Shown here piece after piece: positions 1 through 9,519 of a stretch of 64,000 nt of DNA (positions within the stretch are counted from its first letter, which is position 1; each line of letters opens with the position of its first letter). The notes under the pieces are model-generated. The model was not told the origin of the DNA. It was given only the letters and a program-made list of their open reading frames with translations, and searched no databases. Source of the DNA: Paracoccus salsus (lineage in GTDB: Bacteria > Pseudomonadota > Alphaproteobacteria > Rhodobacterales > Rhodobacteraceae); contig NZ_JAKGGD010000004.1 in assembly GCF_021556615.1 (NCBI RefSeq), forward strand, positions 124,001 through 188,000. The letters are read 5' to 3'. The position numbers and the translations under genes were made by a program.

Positions 1-168
1 TCGGTCGTGGCGATGCCGGACCTGCTGAAGCAGGCCACGCAGGCGCAGGCCCTGGCGGCCAATCCGACGCCTCTGATCGTGGCCGCCGCGATCTATATCG
101 CGTTCCTGTGGCCGCTGGTCGCGCTGGTGTCGCGCATGGAATGCCGCTTCGCGGCAAGGAGGCGCTAG
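1..168 (+). CDS. ABC transporter permease, C-terminal fragment (polar amino-acid type)
   Basis: The reading frame is open from the first base and stops with TAG at 166-168, so only the last 55 residues of the protein are present. They contain one hydrophobic segment (around [20 protein letters not shown]) followed by a basic tail ending RRR, as is usual for the C-terminus of HisM/GlnP-type inner-membrane permeases. The ATPase gene starts two bases after the stop, which is the main support for the assignment. Substrate cannot be told from this fragment; the catabolic genes downstream suggest an amino-acid-like or ureido compound (inference). Confidence 0.7.
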   Translation, partial: SVVAMPDLLKQATQAQALAANPTPLIVAAAIYIAFLWPLVALVSRMECRFAARRR

Positions 169-169
169 G

Positions 170-907
170 ATGGCGGCATTCGTCAGCATCAGGAACCTGC
201 GCAAGTCCTATGGCAGCTTCGAGGCGCTGAAAGGCATCGACCTGGACGTCGCGAAGGGCGAAGTCGTCTGCATCATCGGCCCCTCGGGGTCCGGCAAGTC
301 CACGTTGATCCGCTGCATCAACAAGCTGGAATCCTTTTCTTCCGACAGCGAGATCCGGGTGGATGGCATCCCGGTCGCATCGGGTCGCGCCTTGGCCAGG
401 GTTCGCGCCGAGGTCGGCATGGTCTTTCAGTCGTTCAACCTTTTCCCGCATCTGACCGTGCGCGAAAACGTCATGCTGGCGCCGCGCCGGGTTCGCAACA
501 CCCCGCGTGCCGAGGCAGCGCGGCAGGCGGACCGGTTGCTGGATCGCGTGGGCATCGGAAACCAGGCCCAAAAATATCCCGACCACCTGTCGGGCGGACA
601 ACAGCAGCGTGTGGCGATTGCCCGCGCGTTGGCGATGGAACCGCAGGTGATGCTGTTTGATGAGCCCACCAGTTCGCTGGACCCCGAGATGGTGGGCGAG
701 GTTCTGGATGTGATGCGCGATCTGGCCCACACCGGCGTCACCATGATCGTCGTCACGCACGAGATGGGTTTTGCGTCCCAGGTGGCAGACCGCGTCATCT
801 TCATGGATGCCGGCCTGATCGTCGAACAGGGACCGCCGGACCAGGTGCTGTCCAACCCACAGGAGCCTCGCACGCGAGATTTTCTCGGCGCCGTGCTGAA
901 CCACTGA
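170..907 (+). CDS. Polar amino-acid ABC transporter ATP-binding protein (GlnQ/HisP family)
   Basis: This 245-residue cytoplasmic ATPase would power uptake by the permease encoded just upstream. Visible motifs are Walker A (GPSGSGKST, about residue 38), the Q-loop ([10 protein letters not shown]), the ABC signature (LSGGQQQR), Walker B ([12 protein letters not shown]) and the switch histidine (VVTHEMGF). Length and motif wording match the amino-acid (PAAT) class. It begins two bases after the permease stop and lies 13 bases before the aminotransferase gene, so the transporter and the two enzymes probably form one operon. The transported substrate is not shown by the sequence. Confidence 0.92.
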   Translation: MAAFVSIRNLRKSYGSFEALKGIDLDVAKGEVVCIIGPSGSGKSTLIRCINKLESFSSDSEIRVDGIPVASGRALARVRAEVGMVFQSFNLFPHLTVRENVMLAPRRVRNTPRAEAARQADRLLDRVGIGNQAQKYPDHLSGGQQQRVAIARALAMEPQVMLFDEPTSSLDPEMVGEVLDVMRDLAHTGVTMIVVTHEMGFASQVADRVIFMDAGLIVEQGPPDQVLSNPQEPRTRDFLGAVLNH

Positions 908-920
908 AGAAAGCAACGCG

Positions 921-2162
921 ATGACACAGCTGGACATGGCTTACGTGCAGTCCCAGTTTCCCGGCCTGACCGCTGACTGGGTCTATTTCGACAATGCCGG
1001 CGGATCGCAGATCGCGCAGCCCGCGCTGGACCGAATGGTGGAGTTCCTGACCCATCGCAATGTCCAGATCGGCGGCAGCTATCCCGCCTCGATGGCTGCC
1101 GCCGCGGCGCTGATGGCCGGTCGGCAGGCGGCTGCAACGCTCGTCAATGCCGCCCGCTCCGAAGAGATCGTCTTCGGCCCCTCGACCACCGTGCTGATGG
1201 GCAATCTGATGCAGGCGATGCGCCGCCAATTCGCGCCGGGCGACGAGGTGATCGTGACCATGGCGGATCACGAAAGCAACATCGGTCCCTGGACTCGGCT
1301 GGAGGAATTCGGCGTCACGATCAAGGTCTGGCCCCTGAATGCGCAGACGATGGATCTGCAACTGGCGGATCTGGCGCCCCTGATGACGGACCGCACGCGG
1401 CTGGTCTGCGTGACCCACGTATCCAACATCCTGGGCAAGATCCATCCGGTCGCGGATTTTGCGCGCTATATCCACGACCACGGCGCGCTGATCTGCGTCG
1501 ATGCGGTGGCCTATGCGCCGCACCGCCTGATCGATGTGCAGACCTGGGACGTGGATTACTATGTGTTCAGCCTCTACAAGGCCTACGGTCCGCATGGTGC
1601 GGTGATGTATGGCAAATACGATCTGCTGGCCGAACTGGACGGGCTGTATCACTATTTCTACGGCAAGGACAAGGTCACGGCCAAGCTGGAGCCGGGCAAC
1701 CCCAGCTATGAGGCTGCCTATGCCACCGACGGCGTCCTTGCCTATCTGACCGGCCTTGCACGTCACCACGGAGCCACTGGCGACGAACGCGCGCTGCTCG
1801 CCGCCGCCTACGACCTGATCACCGCGCAGGAGGACGCTTTGACCGATCATCTGCTGGCCTGGCTTGGTGCCCGCAACGACTGCCGGATCATCGGAGAGGC
1901 CGCGAACCGCGCCAGCAGTCGTGTCCCAACCATCGCCTTCAAGTTCGACGGCATCGATTCCGGCAGCCTGACGCGGGCGATGGACGCTCATGGCATCGCC
2001 ATGCGGTTTGGCGATTTCCACTCGCGCCGGCTGGTAGAGCATCTGGGCGAGGATCAGGACGGCGGCGTGCTGCGCGTGTCCATGGTGCATTACAATACAC
2101 TCGAGCAAGTCGACCGCCTGACCGAAGCGCTGAGCGCGATCCTGGCGCAGGGCGCGGCATGA
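921..2162 (+). CDS. Class V aminotransferase / cysteine desulfurase-like PLP enzyme
   Basis: A 413-residue PLP-dependent fold-type I enzyme. The N-terminus has the FDNAGGSQ motif common to the family; HVSNILGKIHPV and the ICVDAVAYAPH aspartate segment bind the cofactor; SLYKAYGPHGAVMYGK carries the PLP lysine. The protein resembles the cysteine-desulfurase-like subgroup found in catabolic operons rather than IscS or SufS, and no iron-sulfur genes are near. It overlaps the dihydropyrimidinase gene by four bases (ATGA), so the two are translationally coupled. It probably acts on a product or substrate of the hydantoin or dihydropyrimidine pathway; the precise reaction is not known. Confidence 0.85.
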   Translation: MTQLDMAYVQSQFPGLTADWVYFDNAGGSQIAQPALDRMVEFLTHRNVQIGGSYPASMAAAAALMAGRQAAATLVNAARSEEIVFGPSTTVLMGNLMQAMRRQFAPGDEVIVTMADHESNIGPWTRLEEFGVTIKVWPLNAQTMDLQLADLAPLMTDRTRLVCVTHVSNILGKIHPVADFARYIHDHGALICVDAVAYAPHRLIDVQTWDVDYYVFSLYKAYGPHGAVMYGKYDLLAELDGLYHYFYGKDKVTAKLEPGNPSYEAAYATDGVLAYLTGLARHHGATGDERALLAAAYDLITAQEDALTDHLLAWLGARNDCRIIGEAANRASSRVPTIAFKFDGIDSGSLTRAMDAHGIAMRFGDFHSRRLVEHLGEDQDGGVLRVSMVHYNTLEQVDRLTEALSAILAQGAA

Positions 2163-3565
2163 GCACGCTGGACCTGGTCATCGCAGGTGGCACGGTCGTT
2201 ACCGCCGCCGACAGCTATGCCGCCGATGTCGGCATCCGCAACGGCCGCATCGCCCAGATTGGCGAGGGTTTGACAGGGTCGGACCGGATCGACGCCACCG
2301 GCCTGCTGGTCTTGCCGGGCGGCATCGACGCGCATGTGCATCTGGACCAGGCGACCTCGGACGGAACCGTCATGGCGGACGACTTCGCCAGTGGCACGCG
2401 CTCGGCTGCGGCGGGGGGCAATACCACGGTCCTGCCCTTCGCCCTGCAGATCAAGGGTCAGTCCCTGCGCGCCTGCGTCGAAGACTATCACCGCAAGGCG
2501 GAGGGCAACTGCCACACCGATGTGTCGTTCCATCTGATCGTGACTGACCCCACCCCGCAGGTGCTGGGGCAAGAACTGCCTGCGCTGGTGCGCGACGGCT
2601 ATACCTCGTTCAAGGTCTTCATGACTTATGACGACCTGGTGCTGCAGGATGCGCAGTTGCTGGATCTCTTCGAGGTTGCCCGCCGCGAGCGCGCGCTGGT
2701 CATGGTTCATGCCGAGGGGCACGACGCGATCAAGCATCTGACCCGGCGGCTGGAGACCGAGGGCCGCACGGCCCCCTATTATCACAGTCAGGCCCATGCC
2801 CAGATCGCCGAACGCGAGGCCACCCACCGCGCCATCAGCCATGCCCAGCTGATGGATTTGCCCATCGTGATCGTCCATGTTTCGGGTCGCGAACCGATGG
2901 AGCAGATCCAGTGGGCCCGCGCCCGCGGCATGAAGGTCCATGCCGAAACCTGCCCGCAATACATCTCCTTGACGGCTGACGACTTGCGCGGGCTGAACAT
3001 GGATTTCGACGGCGCCAGATATGTCTGCTCGCCGCCCCCTCGCGACGCAGACAGTCAGGCGGCGATCTGGCAAGGGTTGCGGGACGGGACCTTCGACCTC
3101 TTTTCGTCCGACCACTGCCCGTTCCGCTTCGAGGGGCCGGGCAGCAAGGACAATCCGCGCGCCAGAACCTCATTTCGGTGGGTGCCGAATGGTATACCCG
3201 GCGTCGAAACGCGCCTGCCGATCCTGTTTTCCGAAGGCGTCAGCAAGAACCGCATCAGCTTGCAGCGGTTCGTGGCACTGACCTCCACGAACCCGGCGCG
3301 GCTCTATGGTCTCTACCCGCAAAAGGGCAGCATCGCGATCGGCGCTGATGCCGATCTGAGCTTGTGGGACCCGAACCTGATCCAGCCCATCCGTCAGCAA
3401 AGCCTGAACCATGGCTGCGACTACACCCCCTATGAGGGGATGGAGATCACCGGTTGGCCGGTTCGGACGCTTTTGCGGGGTCGGACGATTGCACGAATGG
3501 GCAAACCGGTAAAGGAAGCTTCCGGGAGGCACCTGAGCAGGCAGGCAAGCGAGGCCTTCGCATGA
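2159..3565 (+). CDS. hydA: Dihydropyrimidinase / D-hydantoinase
   Basis: A 468-residue cyclic amidohydrolase that opens dihydropyrimidine or 5-substituted hydantoin rings to N-carbamoyl amino acids. Metal-site elements are in the family order: GGIDAHVHLD (HxH, about residue 57), the carbamylated lysine in YTSFKVFMTYDD (about 150), HAEGHD, HVSG and FSSDHCPF. Length is typical of bacterial hydantoinases. The start overlaps the aminotransferase stop (ATGA). Linkage with an ABC importer suggests uptake and breakdown of a cyclic ureide or imide, but no carbamoylase gene follows; decayed transposon DNA begins right after it instead. Confidence 0.9.
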   Translation: MSTLDLVIAGGTVVTAADSYAADVGIRNGRIAQIGEGLTGSDRIDATGLLVLPGGIDAHVHLDQATSDGTVMADDFASGTRSAAAGGNTTVLPFALQIKGQSLRACVEDYHRKAEGNCHTDVSFHLIVTDPTPQVLGQELPALVRDGYTSFKVFMTYDDLVLQDAQLLDLFEVARRERALVMVHAEGHDAIKHLTRRLETEGRTAPYYHSQAHAQIAEREATHRAISHAQLMDLPIVIVHVSGREPMEQIQWARARGMKVHAETCPQYISLTADDLRGLNMDFDGARYVCSPPPRDADSQAAIWQGLRDGTFDLFSSDHCPFRFEGPGSKDNPRARTSFRWVPNGIPGVETRLPILFSEGVSKNRISLQRFVALTSTNPARLYGLYPQKGSIAIGADADLSLWDPNLIQPIRQQSLNHGCDYTPYEGMEITGWPVRTLLRGRTIARMGKPVKEASGRHLSRQASEAFA

Positions 3566-3725
3566 ATCTGGTCCGAGAGCACCGGCTCATTGACCGTTGG
3601 GGCTTTCGAGATCTGGCCCACGCCCCGCGTCGAGATCGGCGACATCACAACCTTCGTCATTCGTGCCCATGACTGCCATCAGCGCGGTGTGCCGCGTCAC
3701 CTCGTTGCCCATGTCGGGCGCGGCG

Positions 3726-3940
3726 TCATGGTGCCGGCTCAGTGAGGTCGAGTGTGTGGAATACGCGGCCCACACGGGTCCGATGTGGTGGGTCCGATCC
3801 TGAACGAATCCGCTGCACATGCCTGTGGATTGCTTGCCAGCCGCTGTTTTTCAACACGCCCGTGCCCATGCGGCATGCCTGGCGACCGGGACTGCTGCGC
3901 CAGCGCGATGATCTCCCCGGTCAGCCGCTCTGCGCCTGGC
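3726..3940 (-). pseudogene. IS3-family transposase (OrfB) remnant
   Basis: Reading the minus strand across frames gives pieces of the helix-turn-helix and inter-domain part of an IS3-type OrfB: ERLTGEIIALAQQ, then after a frame change MGTGVLKNSGWQ and HVQRIRS, and FVQDRTH / GRVFHTLDL in neighbouring frames. In intact relatives these read roughly as YGRYGYR-TGLLKNSGW-VNHKRVERIW and FVEDRTHDGRxFRxLNL. The order is right but the frame changes at least twice and a stretch is missing, so this is dead. Recognition is from memory of the family; a translated search would settle it. Confidence 0.5.
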
Positions 3941-4094
3941 TGGCGGCAGGGCAGCTTGCACTGGGCCGAGCGGTGCTGGCCGGGTGTGCGGAAGGCCCGG
4001 TGCCCGGATCTGCCGGGGGTCTGCCGGGCATGACCCATGCAGCGGCGACGGCGGGAAGGGCTTGGACGTTTCGAGGTTGACCTCAGCACGGGCG

Positions 4095-4220
4095 ACGACG
4101 GTCACCTCATCGAAAACCGGCGTCACCACGACAACATCGTCGGGCCGCGCCGTTCGCTGGGCTACCGCCCCGGCACCAGACGCCTTCGACCCGATGGACC
4201 AGCGACCGACGGTGCATTAA
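4095..4220 (+). pseudogene. IS3-type transposase C-terminal remnant
   Basis: One plus frame reads RRSLGYRP and the next reads PAPDAFDPMDQRPTVH followed by TAA at 4218-4220. Joined across a one-step frameshift they give the SLGYRPPAPxxF...QRPTxH ending typical of IS3-family integrase-core proteins. It lies on the opposite strand from the other IS3-like debris, so the two fragments either come from two copies or one was inverted. The rest of 3566-4332 has only short unconvincing frames. Confidence 0.5.
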
Positions 4221-4332
4221 CAGTCGACAGGAACCACTCGTCGGGGGCAGGCCATGACCCAAAGCCGAAAATCGGGCTGCTTCCTCGCTTTCATGCTTGC
4301 ATGCACGGAACCAAAAGGCAGAGATTCACGTC

Positions 4333-7116
4333 ATGACATCACCCCGGACGGTTGCGGCCGAGCTCGTTAGTGCCATTGCGACATGCGCGGACATGCCAGC
4401 AATGTCCGATAACGCCGGCACGATCACGTATGGCAGACTTGGCCAGTTCGTTTCAAGACTCGGCAGCGGCCTGGAGGCACCTCAGGTTGTCGGCATTTTT
4501 GGCTCACCCGGCATTGCCATGGCGGCAAGCGCAGTTGCCTGTGTGATCCATGGCCGCGCGTTTGTGCATCTCGATCCCGCCATGCCGCAAATGGTCATGC
4601 ATAACATCCTGTCTGAATTGCAGGTCAGCCTGATTGTCACTTGCGAGACAGCCGCGCCCGGTCAGTTGCCGGGTGGTTGCGAGACGATCGATGCCAAGGA
4701 CCTGCTGGGCGACGCGCCCGCGCCTTATGCGCCGCTGCATGCTGCCGCGGTTGCGGCTACCGATCCGATCTATCTGGTGGCGACATCCGGCACGACAGGG
4801 CGGCCAAAATGCATTCCGGTGAGTCAGGACGCCGCCTGTCTGTCCTATGCCTGGCGCGATGAATTCACGCCCTACGGTCCAGGCATGCGCATTGGTATTT
4901 ACATCTTTGCGATCTGGGAGATGTTTCGTCCCTTGCGAAAGGGCGCGGAGCTGTGCTTTCCCGATGCCAGCACCTTGTTCGCTCCGGGAAAACTGGCTGA
5001 ATTCCTGATCGACAATGACATCGACGAGATGTTGTTCACACCATCCTTCTATGCCACATTCCTCGACGCGCTGGACGCAGGCAAAGCTGCGAAACTGACG
5101 CTTTCGCGTGTCGTCTTGAATGGTGAGGTCGTCAGCGATGACCTGATCCTCCTGTCACTCGCCAAGCTTCCCGATGTGGCGCTTTGGAATCTCTACAGCA
5201 TCTGCGAAACCCACGATGTCTGCATGTCGCATCTGACGGAACCGTCGGGTGATCGGCCTGCATCGGTTGGTGTCCCGATGGAACATCTGCGCGCTGTCAT
5301 TCTGGACGAGACCGGCACGCCTTGTCCCGCCGGAACATCCGGTCAACTGCACTTCGAGGGGCCTAGAATGCTTGGCCCCGGATATGTCAACCGGCCCGAA
5401 GAAACCCGCCTGCGGTTTCGCGAATTGACCATCGAGGGCCGCGTCATGCGGCTGTATGACACCGGCGATCAGGCTTGGGTGGATGAGACCGGAGCGCTGC
5501 ATATCGAAGGGCGCATCGCGCATATGCTGAAACTGCGTGGCTTTTCGATCCAGACCAAAGAGCTGGCGGATACCATGCGCGAGAAGCTGGCGTTTTCAGG
5601 CGCGGTTCCCTGGGTCGCGGCGGTCGGCGCACGCGGTCAAAGCCTGATTTTCTACTATGCCGCCGACGCCGCACAGGCAAGGCGCAATGCCGAAAACTGG
5701 GGGATCGTGGCGGGGACCAACAGAACACCCGCAGCCCTTGCCGCCGATCTGCGCGCCGTGGTGCCAGCCTATTGCGTGCCCTCCTTCCTTGTGCAGATGG
5801 ATGCGCTTCCGTTGCATCCGGTTTCTGGCAAAGCCGATTTGCGCGCCCTGCCACCGGTCACGGAAGACCCCCGCCGCCCGGAGCACAGCGAAGACGCGGT
5901 CATCGCGGCCGCTGCCCTGGCAATGTCGTGTGCGCCGTCCGACATCGACCCGGCACTCAGCTTTCACGATCAGGGGGGCGACTCCCTGATGTGCGTGACC
6001 CTGATGCTGGAGCTTGAAAAGGTCTACGGCGTTCCGATCGACTTCGATCTTGCCATGAACGTGCCGCTGCACCGGCTTGACCAGTTGCTGACCAAAGAGG
6101 CCGATGCGCCTGCGCCCGCAGAAAATTTCGATCGCCCCGGAATCCTCCTGACCGGCGCTACGGGATTTCTGGGCGGACATGTCCTGGCAAAAGCGGCCCG
6201 CGACCTTCCGGGTGACAGCGTCATCTATTGCCTTGTGCGGGACAAGAACCGTGGCGCGCGAGATCGGCTGGACGCAGTGGCTTTGGCGCAGGGCGTGCCA
6301 GAAGACCGCTATGTCATCGTCCACGGCACACTGGACGCGCCACGTTTCGCGCTGGGCCACGAGGCATACACGTCTTTGGCCCGATCGGTCACACAGGTTG
6401 TCCACTGCGCGGCGATGGTCAACCTTGCGATCCGACGCGAAGACATGCTGGAATGGTCGGCGCGAGGGATGGAGACGGTGCTCAGATTCTGCGCCGATGC
6501 GGGCGCCGATCTGCGGTTTACCTCGTCCAGTTCGATCTTCCCCGACAGGGGCGGCCCATGGGCCGAGGCGCCCGCGACGGTCTGGGAAGGCTGCACGGGC
6601 TACGGCGCGGCCAAGATCGCGGCGGAGGACGCCATTCGCGCCGCGGGCATCCCCGCGGCCATCGTGCGCTTGCCGTCGCTCTACGACCTGAATGCTCCGA
6701 ACCCGCGCGACATCTACGAGATCATTCTCAAGGCGTCCCTGCAAGCCGGGCACATGCCGCAGTCGCTTGAATTCCCGATGACCGACGTGACCGCTGCCGC
6801 CGCATTTCTGCTTGGCCCGGTCACGGCGCAAGGCGCTCCGATCTACAACCTGATGGCGGATGCGCATATCGCGCCCAAGCATCCGAACGCACTTCCCCCG
6901 AAGGAGTGGTTGGCCAAGGTCACTCTGGACCCGGGCATCGCCAAGGTGATCGCCGATTTTCCGGATACCTTGCGCGCCAATTCAACCTTCAGGAACAGCG
7001 CCGCCCGAGCGGCCTGGGCGCGGATAAGCGATCACCCCTTCGACACCATCAGCGACGGCGATGCCTTGCTGGCGCGCCGGGCGCATGACTACCAAAGAGA
7101 TCCGGCGTTGATCTGA
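4333..7116 (+). CDS. Stand-alone adenylation-thiolation-reductase (NRPS-like carboxylic acid reductase type)
   Basis: About 927 residues in three parts. The adenylation domain has VATSGTTGRPKC (about residue 150), LYSICETHD, GRIAHMLKLRGF and a late PVSGKADL lysine motif. A phosphopantetheine site GGDSL lies near residue 548. A C-terminal thioester reductase has GATGFLGG (about 608) and a YGAAK catalytic pair (about 756). Such enzymes activate an acid, tether it on the carrier arm and release it by NAD(P)H reduction as aldehyde or alcohol. There is no condensation domain. The start at 4333 follows AGGCAGAG; an in-frame ATG at 4297 is possible. The end overlaps the convergent SDR gene by 28 bases. 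Substrate unknown. Confidence 0.85.
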   Translation: MTSPRTVAAELVSAIATCADMPAMSDNAGTITYGRLGQFVSRLGSGLEAPQVVGIFGSPGIAMAASAVACVIHGRAFVHLDPAMPQMVMHNILSELQVSLIVTCETAAPGQLPGGCETIDAKDLLGDAPAPYAPLHAAAVAATDPIYLVATSGTTGRPKCIPVSQDAACLSYAWRDEFTPYGPGMRIGIYIFAIWEMFRPLRKGAELCFPDASTLFAPGKLAEFLIDNDIDEMLFTPSFYATFLDALDAGKAAKLTLSRVVLNGEVVSDDLILLSLAKLPDVALWNLYSICETHDVCMSHLTEPSGDRPASVGVPMEHLRAVILDETGTPCPAGTSGQLHFEGPRMLGPGYVNRPEETRLRFRELTIEGRVMRLYDTGDQAWVDETGALHIEGRIAHMLKLRGFSIQTKELADTMREKLAFSGAVPWVAAVGARGQSLIFYYAADAAQARRNAENWGIVAGTNRTPAALAADLRAVVPAYCVPSFLVQMDALPLHPVSGKADLRALPPVTEDPRRPEHSEDAVIAAAALAMSCAPSDIDPALSFHDQGGDSLMCVTLMLELEKVYGVPIDFDLAMNVPLHRLDQLLTKEADAPAPAENFDRPGILLTGATGFLGGHVLAKAARDLPGDSVIYCLVRDKNRGARDRLDAVALAQGVPEDRYVIVHGTLDAPRFALGHEAYTSLARSVTQVVHCAAMVNLAIRREDMLEWSARGMETVLRFCADAGADLRFTSSSSIFPDRGGPWAEAPATVWEGCTGYGAAKIAAEDAIRAAGIPAAIVRLPSLYDLNAPNPRDIYEIILKASLQAGHMPQSLEFPMTDVTAAAAFLLGPVTAQGAPIYNLMADAHIAPKHPNALPPKEWLAKVTLDPGIAKVIADFPDTLRANSTFRNSAARAAWARISDHPFDTISDGDALLARRAHDYQRDPALI

Positions 7117-7862
7117 TAATCTTCCATCGTCAAGGCCCGCGCCGCATCGCTGGCGAGGAACGCGGCAAGCTCTGCGACTTCGGACGGCTGAACAAGCTGG
7201 TTCTGCGGATTCGACCTGGCATAGTCGGCACGCACCTGCTCCAGCGTTTGGCCCGTGGCTTTCATATCGGCATCGATGAACCGGCGCAGCATCTCGGTCT
7301 CGACCCAAGTGGGGCTGATCGACACGCATGTGACGCCGTGCGCTGCCCCCTCAAGGCTGACGCAGCGTCCAAGGCCCAAAAGCCCCGCCTTGGACGCGCA
7401 ATAGGCCGCGTTGTTGGCCATGCCATTATGGGCTGCGACCGAGGCCAGGTTGATGATCCGCCCCCAGCCGGCGCGAGTCATAAGCGGCATCACAGCCCGT
7501 ATCATGCGGAACGTGCCGCTGAGGTTGGTATCGATGTGATCCTCCCAAACCTTGTCCGGGTGATCGATTATTCCGGCTTCCTCATAGACACCTGCGGCAT
7601 TCACCAGAATATCAACGCCACCCCGCGCCGCAGCAACATGGGCTACAAAGGCATCGACGCTCTCGCGCGACTGAACGTCGAGGAACGCTGCTTGAATAGA
7701 TCCGGCGTCGGAACCAAGAACATCGCGCACGACGGCCTCATCGCCAGCACGTCGCGTGCCGACAAAAACCGTGGTTCCGTCCCTTGTCAGCCTGCGCGCA
7801 ATCGCAAGCCCCATTCCGGACAGCCCACCCGTTACAATCGCCGTCCTTTGTCCTGATGTCAT
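7089..7862 (-). CDS. Short-chain dehydrogenase, 3-hydroxybutyrate dehydrogenase-like
   Basis: A 257-residue classical SDR. The nucleotide-binding glycine motif VTGGLSGMGLAIA is at the N-terminus, NAAG near residue 88, and the catalytic tetrad includes the serine in INLASVAAHNG and YCASK (about 155). The wording around NAAYCASKAGLLGL and the ending DYQINAGSLW are those of 3-hydroxybutyrate dehydrogenase-like proteins. Its 3' end runs into the reductase gene on the other strand. It might act on the aldehyde or alcohol made by the neighbouring A-T-R enzyme, but that is only inferred from position. Confidence 0.85.
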   Translation of the reverse strand: MTSGQRTAIVTGGLSGMGLAIARRLTRDGTTVFVGTRRAGDEAVVRDVLGSDAGSIQAAFLDVQSRESVDAFVAHVAAARGGVDILVNAAGVYEEAGIIDHPDKVWEDHIDTNLSGTFRMIRAVMPLMTRAGWGRIINLASVAAHNGMANNAAYCASKAGLLGLGRCVSLEGAAHGVTCVSISPTWVETEMLRRFIDADMKATGQTLEQVRADYARSNPQNQLVQPSEVAELAAFLASDAARALTMEDYQINAGSLW

Positions 7863-8067
7863 GCTGCTCTGCCGTTACCAACGTTCGGGAATACCGGTTC
7901 GGTATGCTGAAAACGACTCAGGTTCACAAGCATTCTTGCAGACCTCGAGGCCGTTCCGCTCGCAGTGGCGCGAAACACGCGCGAGGTTTGGACGAACGGT
8001 CGCTGACAGTGGATGACGGGGGGAGTGCGCGGCATATCAAGGCGTTGCTCATGCGCCAGAAGGATTT

Positions 8068-8427
8068 TAGCCCGGTCCGCTGACGGATTTTCTGCGCCAG
8101 GCAGCGCGGGAGTTGAACGCGCACGCCGTCGAGGTCGCACGGGCCATATTTTGTCCGCCCATGCCGATCAGACCGATTCCAAGGGGGCGCGGCCGCCGTG
8201 TCCGGCACGGTGAAGTGCCCGAACGCGAGGTCCGGACCGGGATCGGCGCGCTGCCGGTGACGGTTCCGCGGGTCCGGGACGCTGCCCCGGAGGCCGCAAC
8301 GCTTCGGCTCCCCGAGAATATCCCGTGTTTCCGCCGGCGCGGAACGCAGCGGCGTGACACCTGCCGACGGGTCGTGACAGCCCAGCCCGCGCGGAACCGT
8401 CGGGATGGTGCGGATCAGCCGCGATGA
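8068..8427 (+). pseudogene. IS256-family (mutator type) transposase N-terminal remnant
   Basis: The plus-strand frame from about 8068 reads PLTDFLRQAARELNAHAVEVA and then RHGEVPEREVRTGIG, LPVTVPRVRD and LRLPENI. This is the N-terminal domain pattern of IS256-type transposases (LTDLLRxxAxxL...RNGxxPERxVxTGIGxVxVxxPRVRD). The charged stretch between the two blocks is altered and the frame ends at 8427 without the catalytic DDE part, so it is a fragment. The remaining parts of the 730-base gap 7863-8595 contain nothing else I can identify. Confidence 0.6.
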
Positions 8428-8595
8428 CGTGACATCCGCGCTCCGCGACGTGACATCGCTGGCCAAACATCTGGTGGCGCGTCGGGCATCACGCGTCGGG
8501 ACCGCCGCCAGCCGGTGAATGCGGGCGGCGCTGCGCCTGCGCGCTGCGGTGAGCGCGCGGGACGCCGGGCTGAATTCCTGGAAAGGAGGGTGCCG

Positions 8596-9519
8596 CTAGT
8601 CGATCATGTGGTCCGTGCGCCGACGGTCGCCGGGCGCTTCGATATGCGGCTCCCGCCCGCCACGCAGGATCGAGTTGCCTTCGAAAAGCGTACGCTGATC
8701 GATCGCCGGAGGGTCCAGCCAATCGGCTTCCTGCATTTGACCGGACTGCCCATAGGCGTCCAGCGCGTTCTGATAGCACACCATGTGCACCGTCTGCTTC
8801 GGGATGCCGCGATCGAGCGCAAGCTGCGCTGTCTTCGCCACGCCAAGGCAATCCGAGATTCCCCAGTCGCACGCGCTGTCCACGATGATGCGCTCACCGC
8901 CGTACTGACGCAGGATCTCCACCATGCGTGCGTTGCCCATCTTGGTCGAGGGATAGATCGAGAACCCAGCCCAGAACCCGCGCTGCAGCGTCTCGGCCAC
9001 CGTCTCCTCGTTGTTGTGGTCCACGATCACCATGCCGGGGTCGAGACCATGCTCTTCGCAGACATCCATCGAGCGGGAGGTGCCGCGCTTCTTGTCGCGA
9101 TGGGGCGTGTGGATCATCACCGGCAGGTTCAACTCCTTGGCAAGCTCCAGTTGCAGCCGGAAATACCTGTCCTCAAGCGCCGTTTGCTCGTCATAGCCGA
9201 TCTCGCCGATGGCGACGACACCTTCCTTCAAGGCAAAGCGCGGAAGCCAATCCATGACACCTTCGGCCAGTTCCTCGTTATTGGCCTCTTTCGAGTTCAG
9301 CCCGACGGTGCAGTAATGGCGGATGCCGAACTGGCCGGCGCGGAACCGCTCCCACCCCACGATGGTCGAGAGGTAGTCGACATAGGTGCCCACGAAGGTC
9401 CGCGGCTGGCCCACCCAGAAGGCAGGTTCGATCAGCGCCACGATGCCCGCGTCCGCCATCGCCACGTAGTCATCGGTGGTGCGCGAGATCATATGCGCGT
9501 GGGGGTCGATCAGCATCAT
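8596..9519 (-). CDS. eboB: EboB, TatD-family metal-dependent hydrolase
   Basis: A 307-residue TIM-barrel hydrolase. LIDPHAHM at the N-terminus gives the HxH metal pair, GEIGYDE the bridging acid, MIHTPH and VDHNNEE the later histidines, and IIVDSACDWG the last aspartate segment, all in TatD order. The overall wording (MMLIDPHAHMISRTTDDY, FWVGQPRTF) is that of the EboB protein of ebo operons. The start codon overlaps the eboA stop (ATGATG), so it is co-translated with eboA. In cyanobacteria the ebo genes help move a scytonemin precursor to the periplasm; the role of EboB itself is unresolved. Confidence 0.85.
   Translation of the reverse strand: MMLIDPHAHMISRTTDDYVAMADAGIVALIEPAFWVGQPRTFVGTYVDYLSTIVGWERFRAGQFGIRHYCTVGLNSKEANNEELAEGVMDWLPRFALKEGVVAIGEIGYDEQTALEDRYFRLQLELAKELNLPVMIHTPHRDKKRGTSRSMDVCEEHGLDPGMVIVDHNNEETVAETLQRGFWAGFSIYPSTKMGNARMVEILRQYGGERIIVDSACDWGISDCLGVAKTAQLALDRGIPKQTVHMVCYQNALDAYGQSGQMQEADWLDPPAIDQRTLFEGNSILRGGREPHIEAPGDRRRTDHMID

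Noticed and set aside
5596..6882. A 428-codon open frame on the minus strand
   Set aside because: It is antisense to the carrier and reductase part of the A-T-R gene, which has clear motifs.
8067..8360. A minus-strand frame with GIGLIGMGGQNMARA resembling an NAD-binding start
   Set aside because: The glycine pattern is short, nothing downstream fits a dehydrogenase, and the opposite strand has a better match to an IS256-type transposase.
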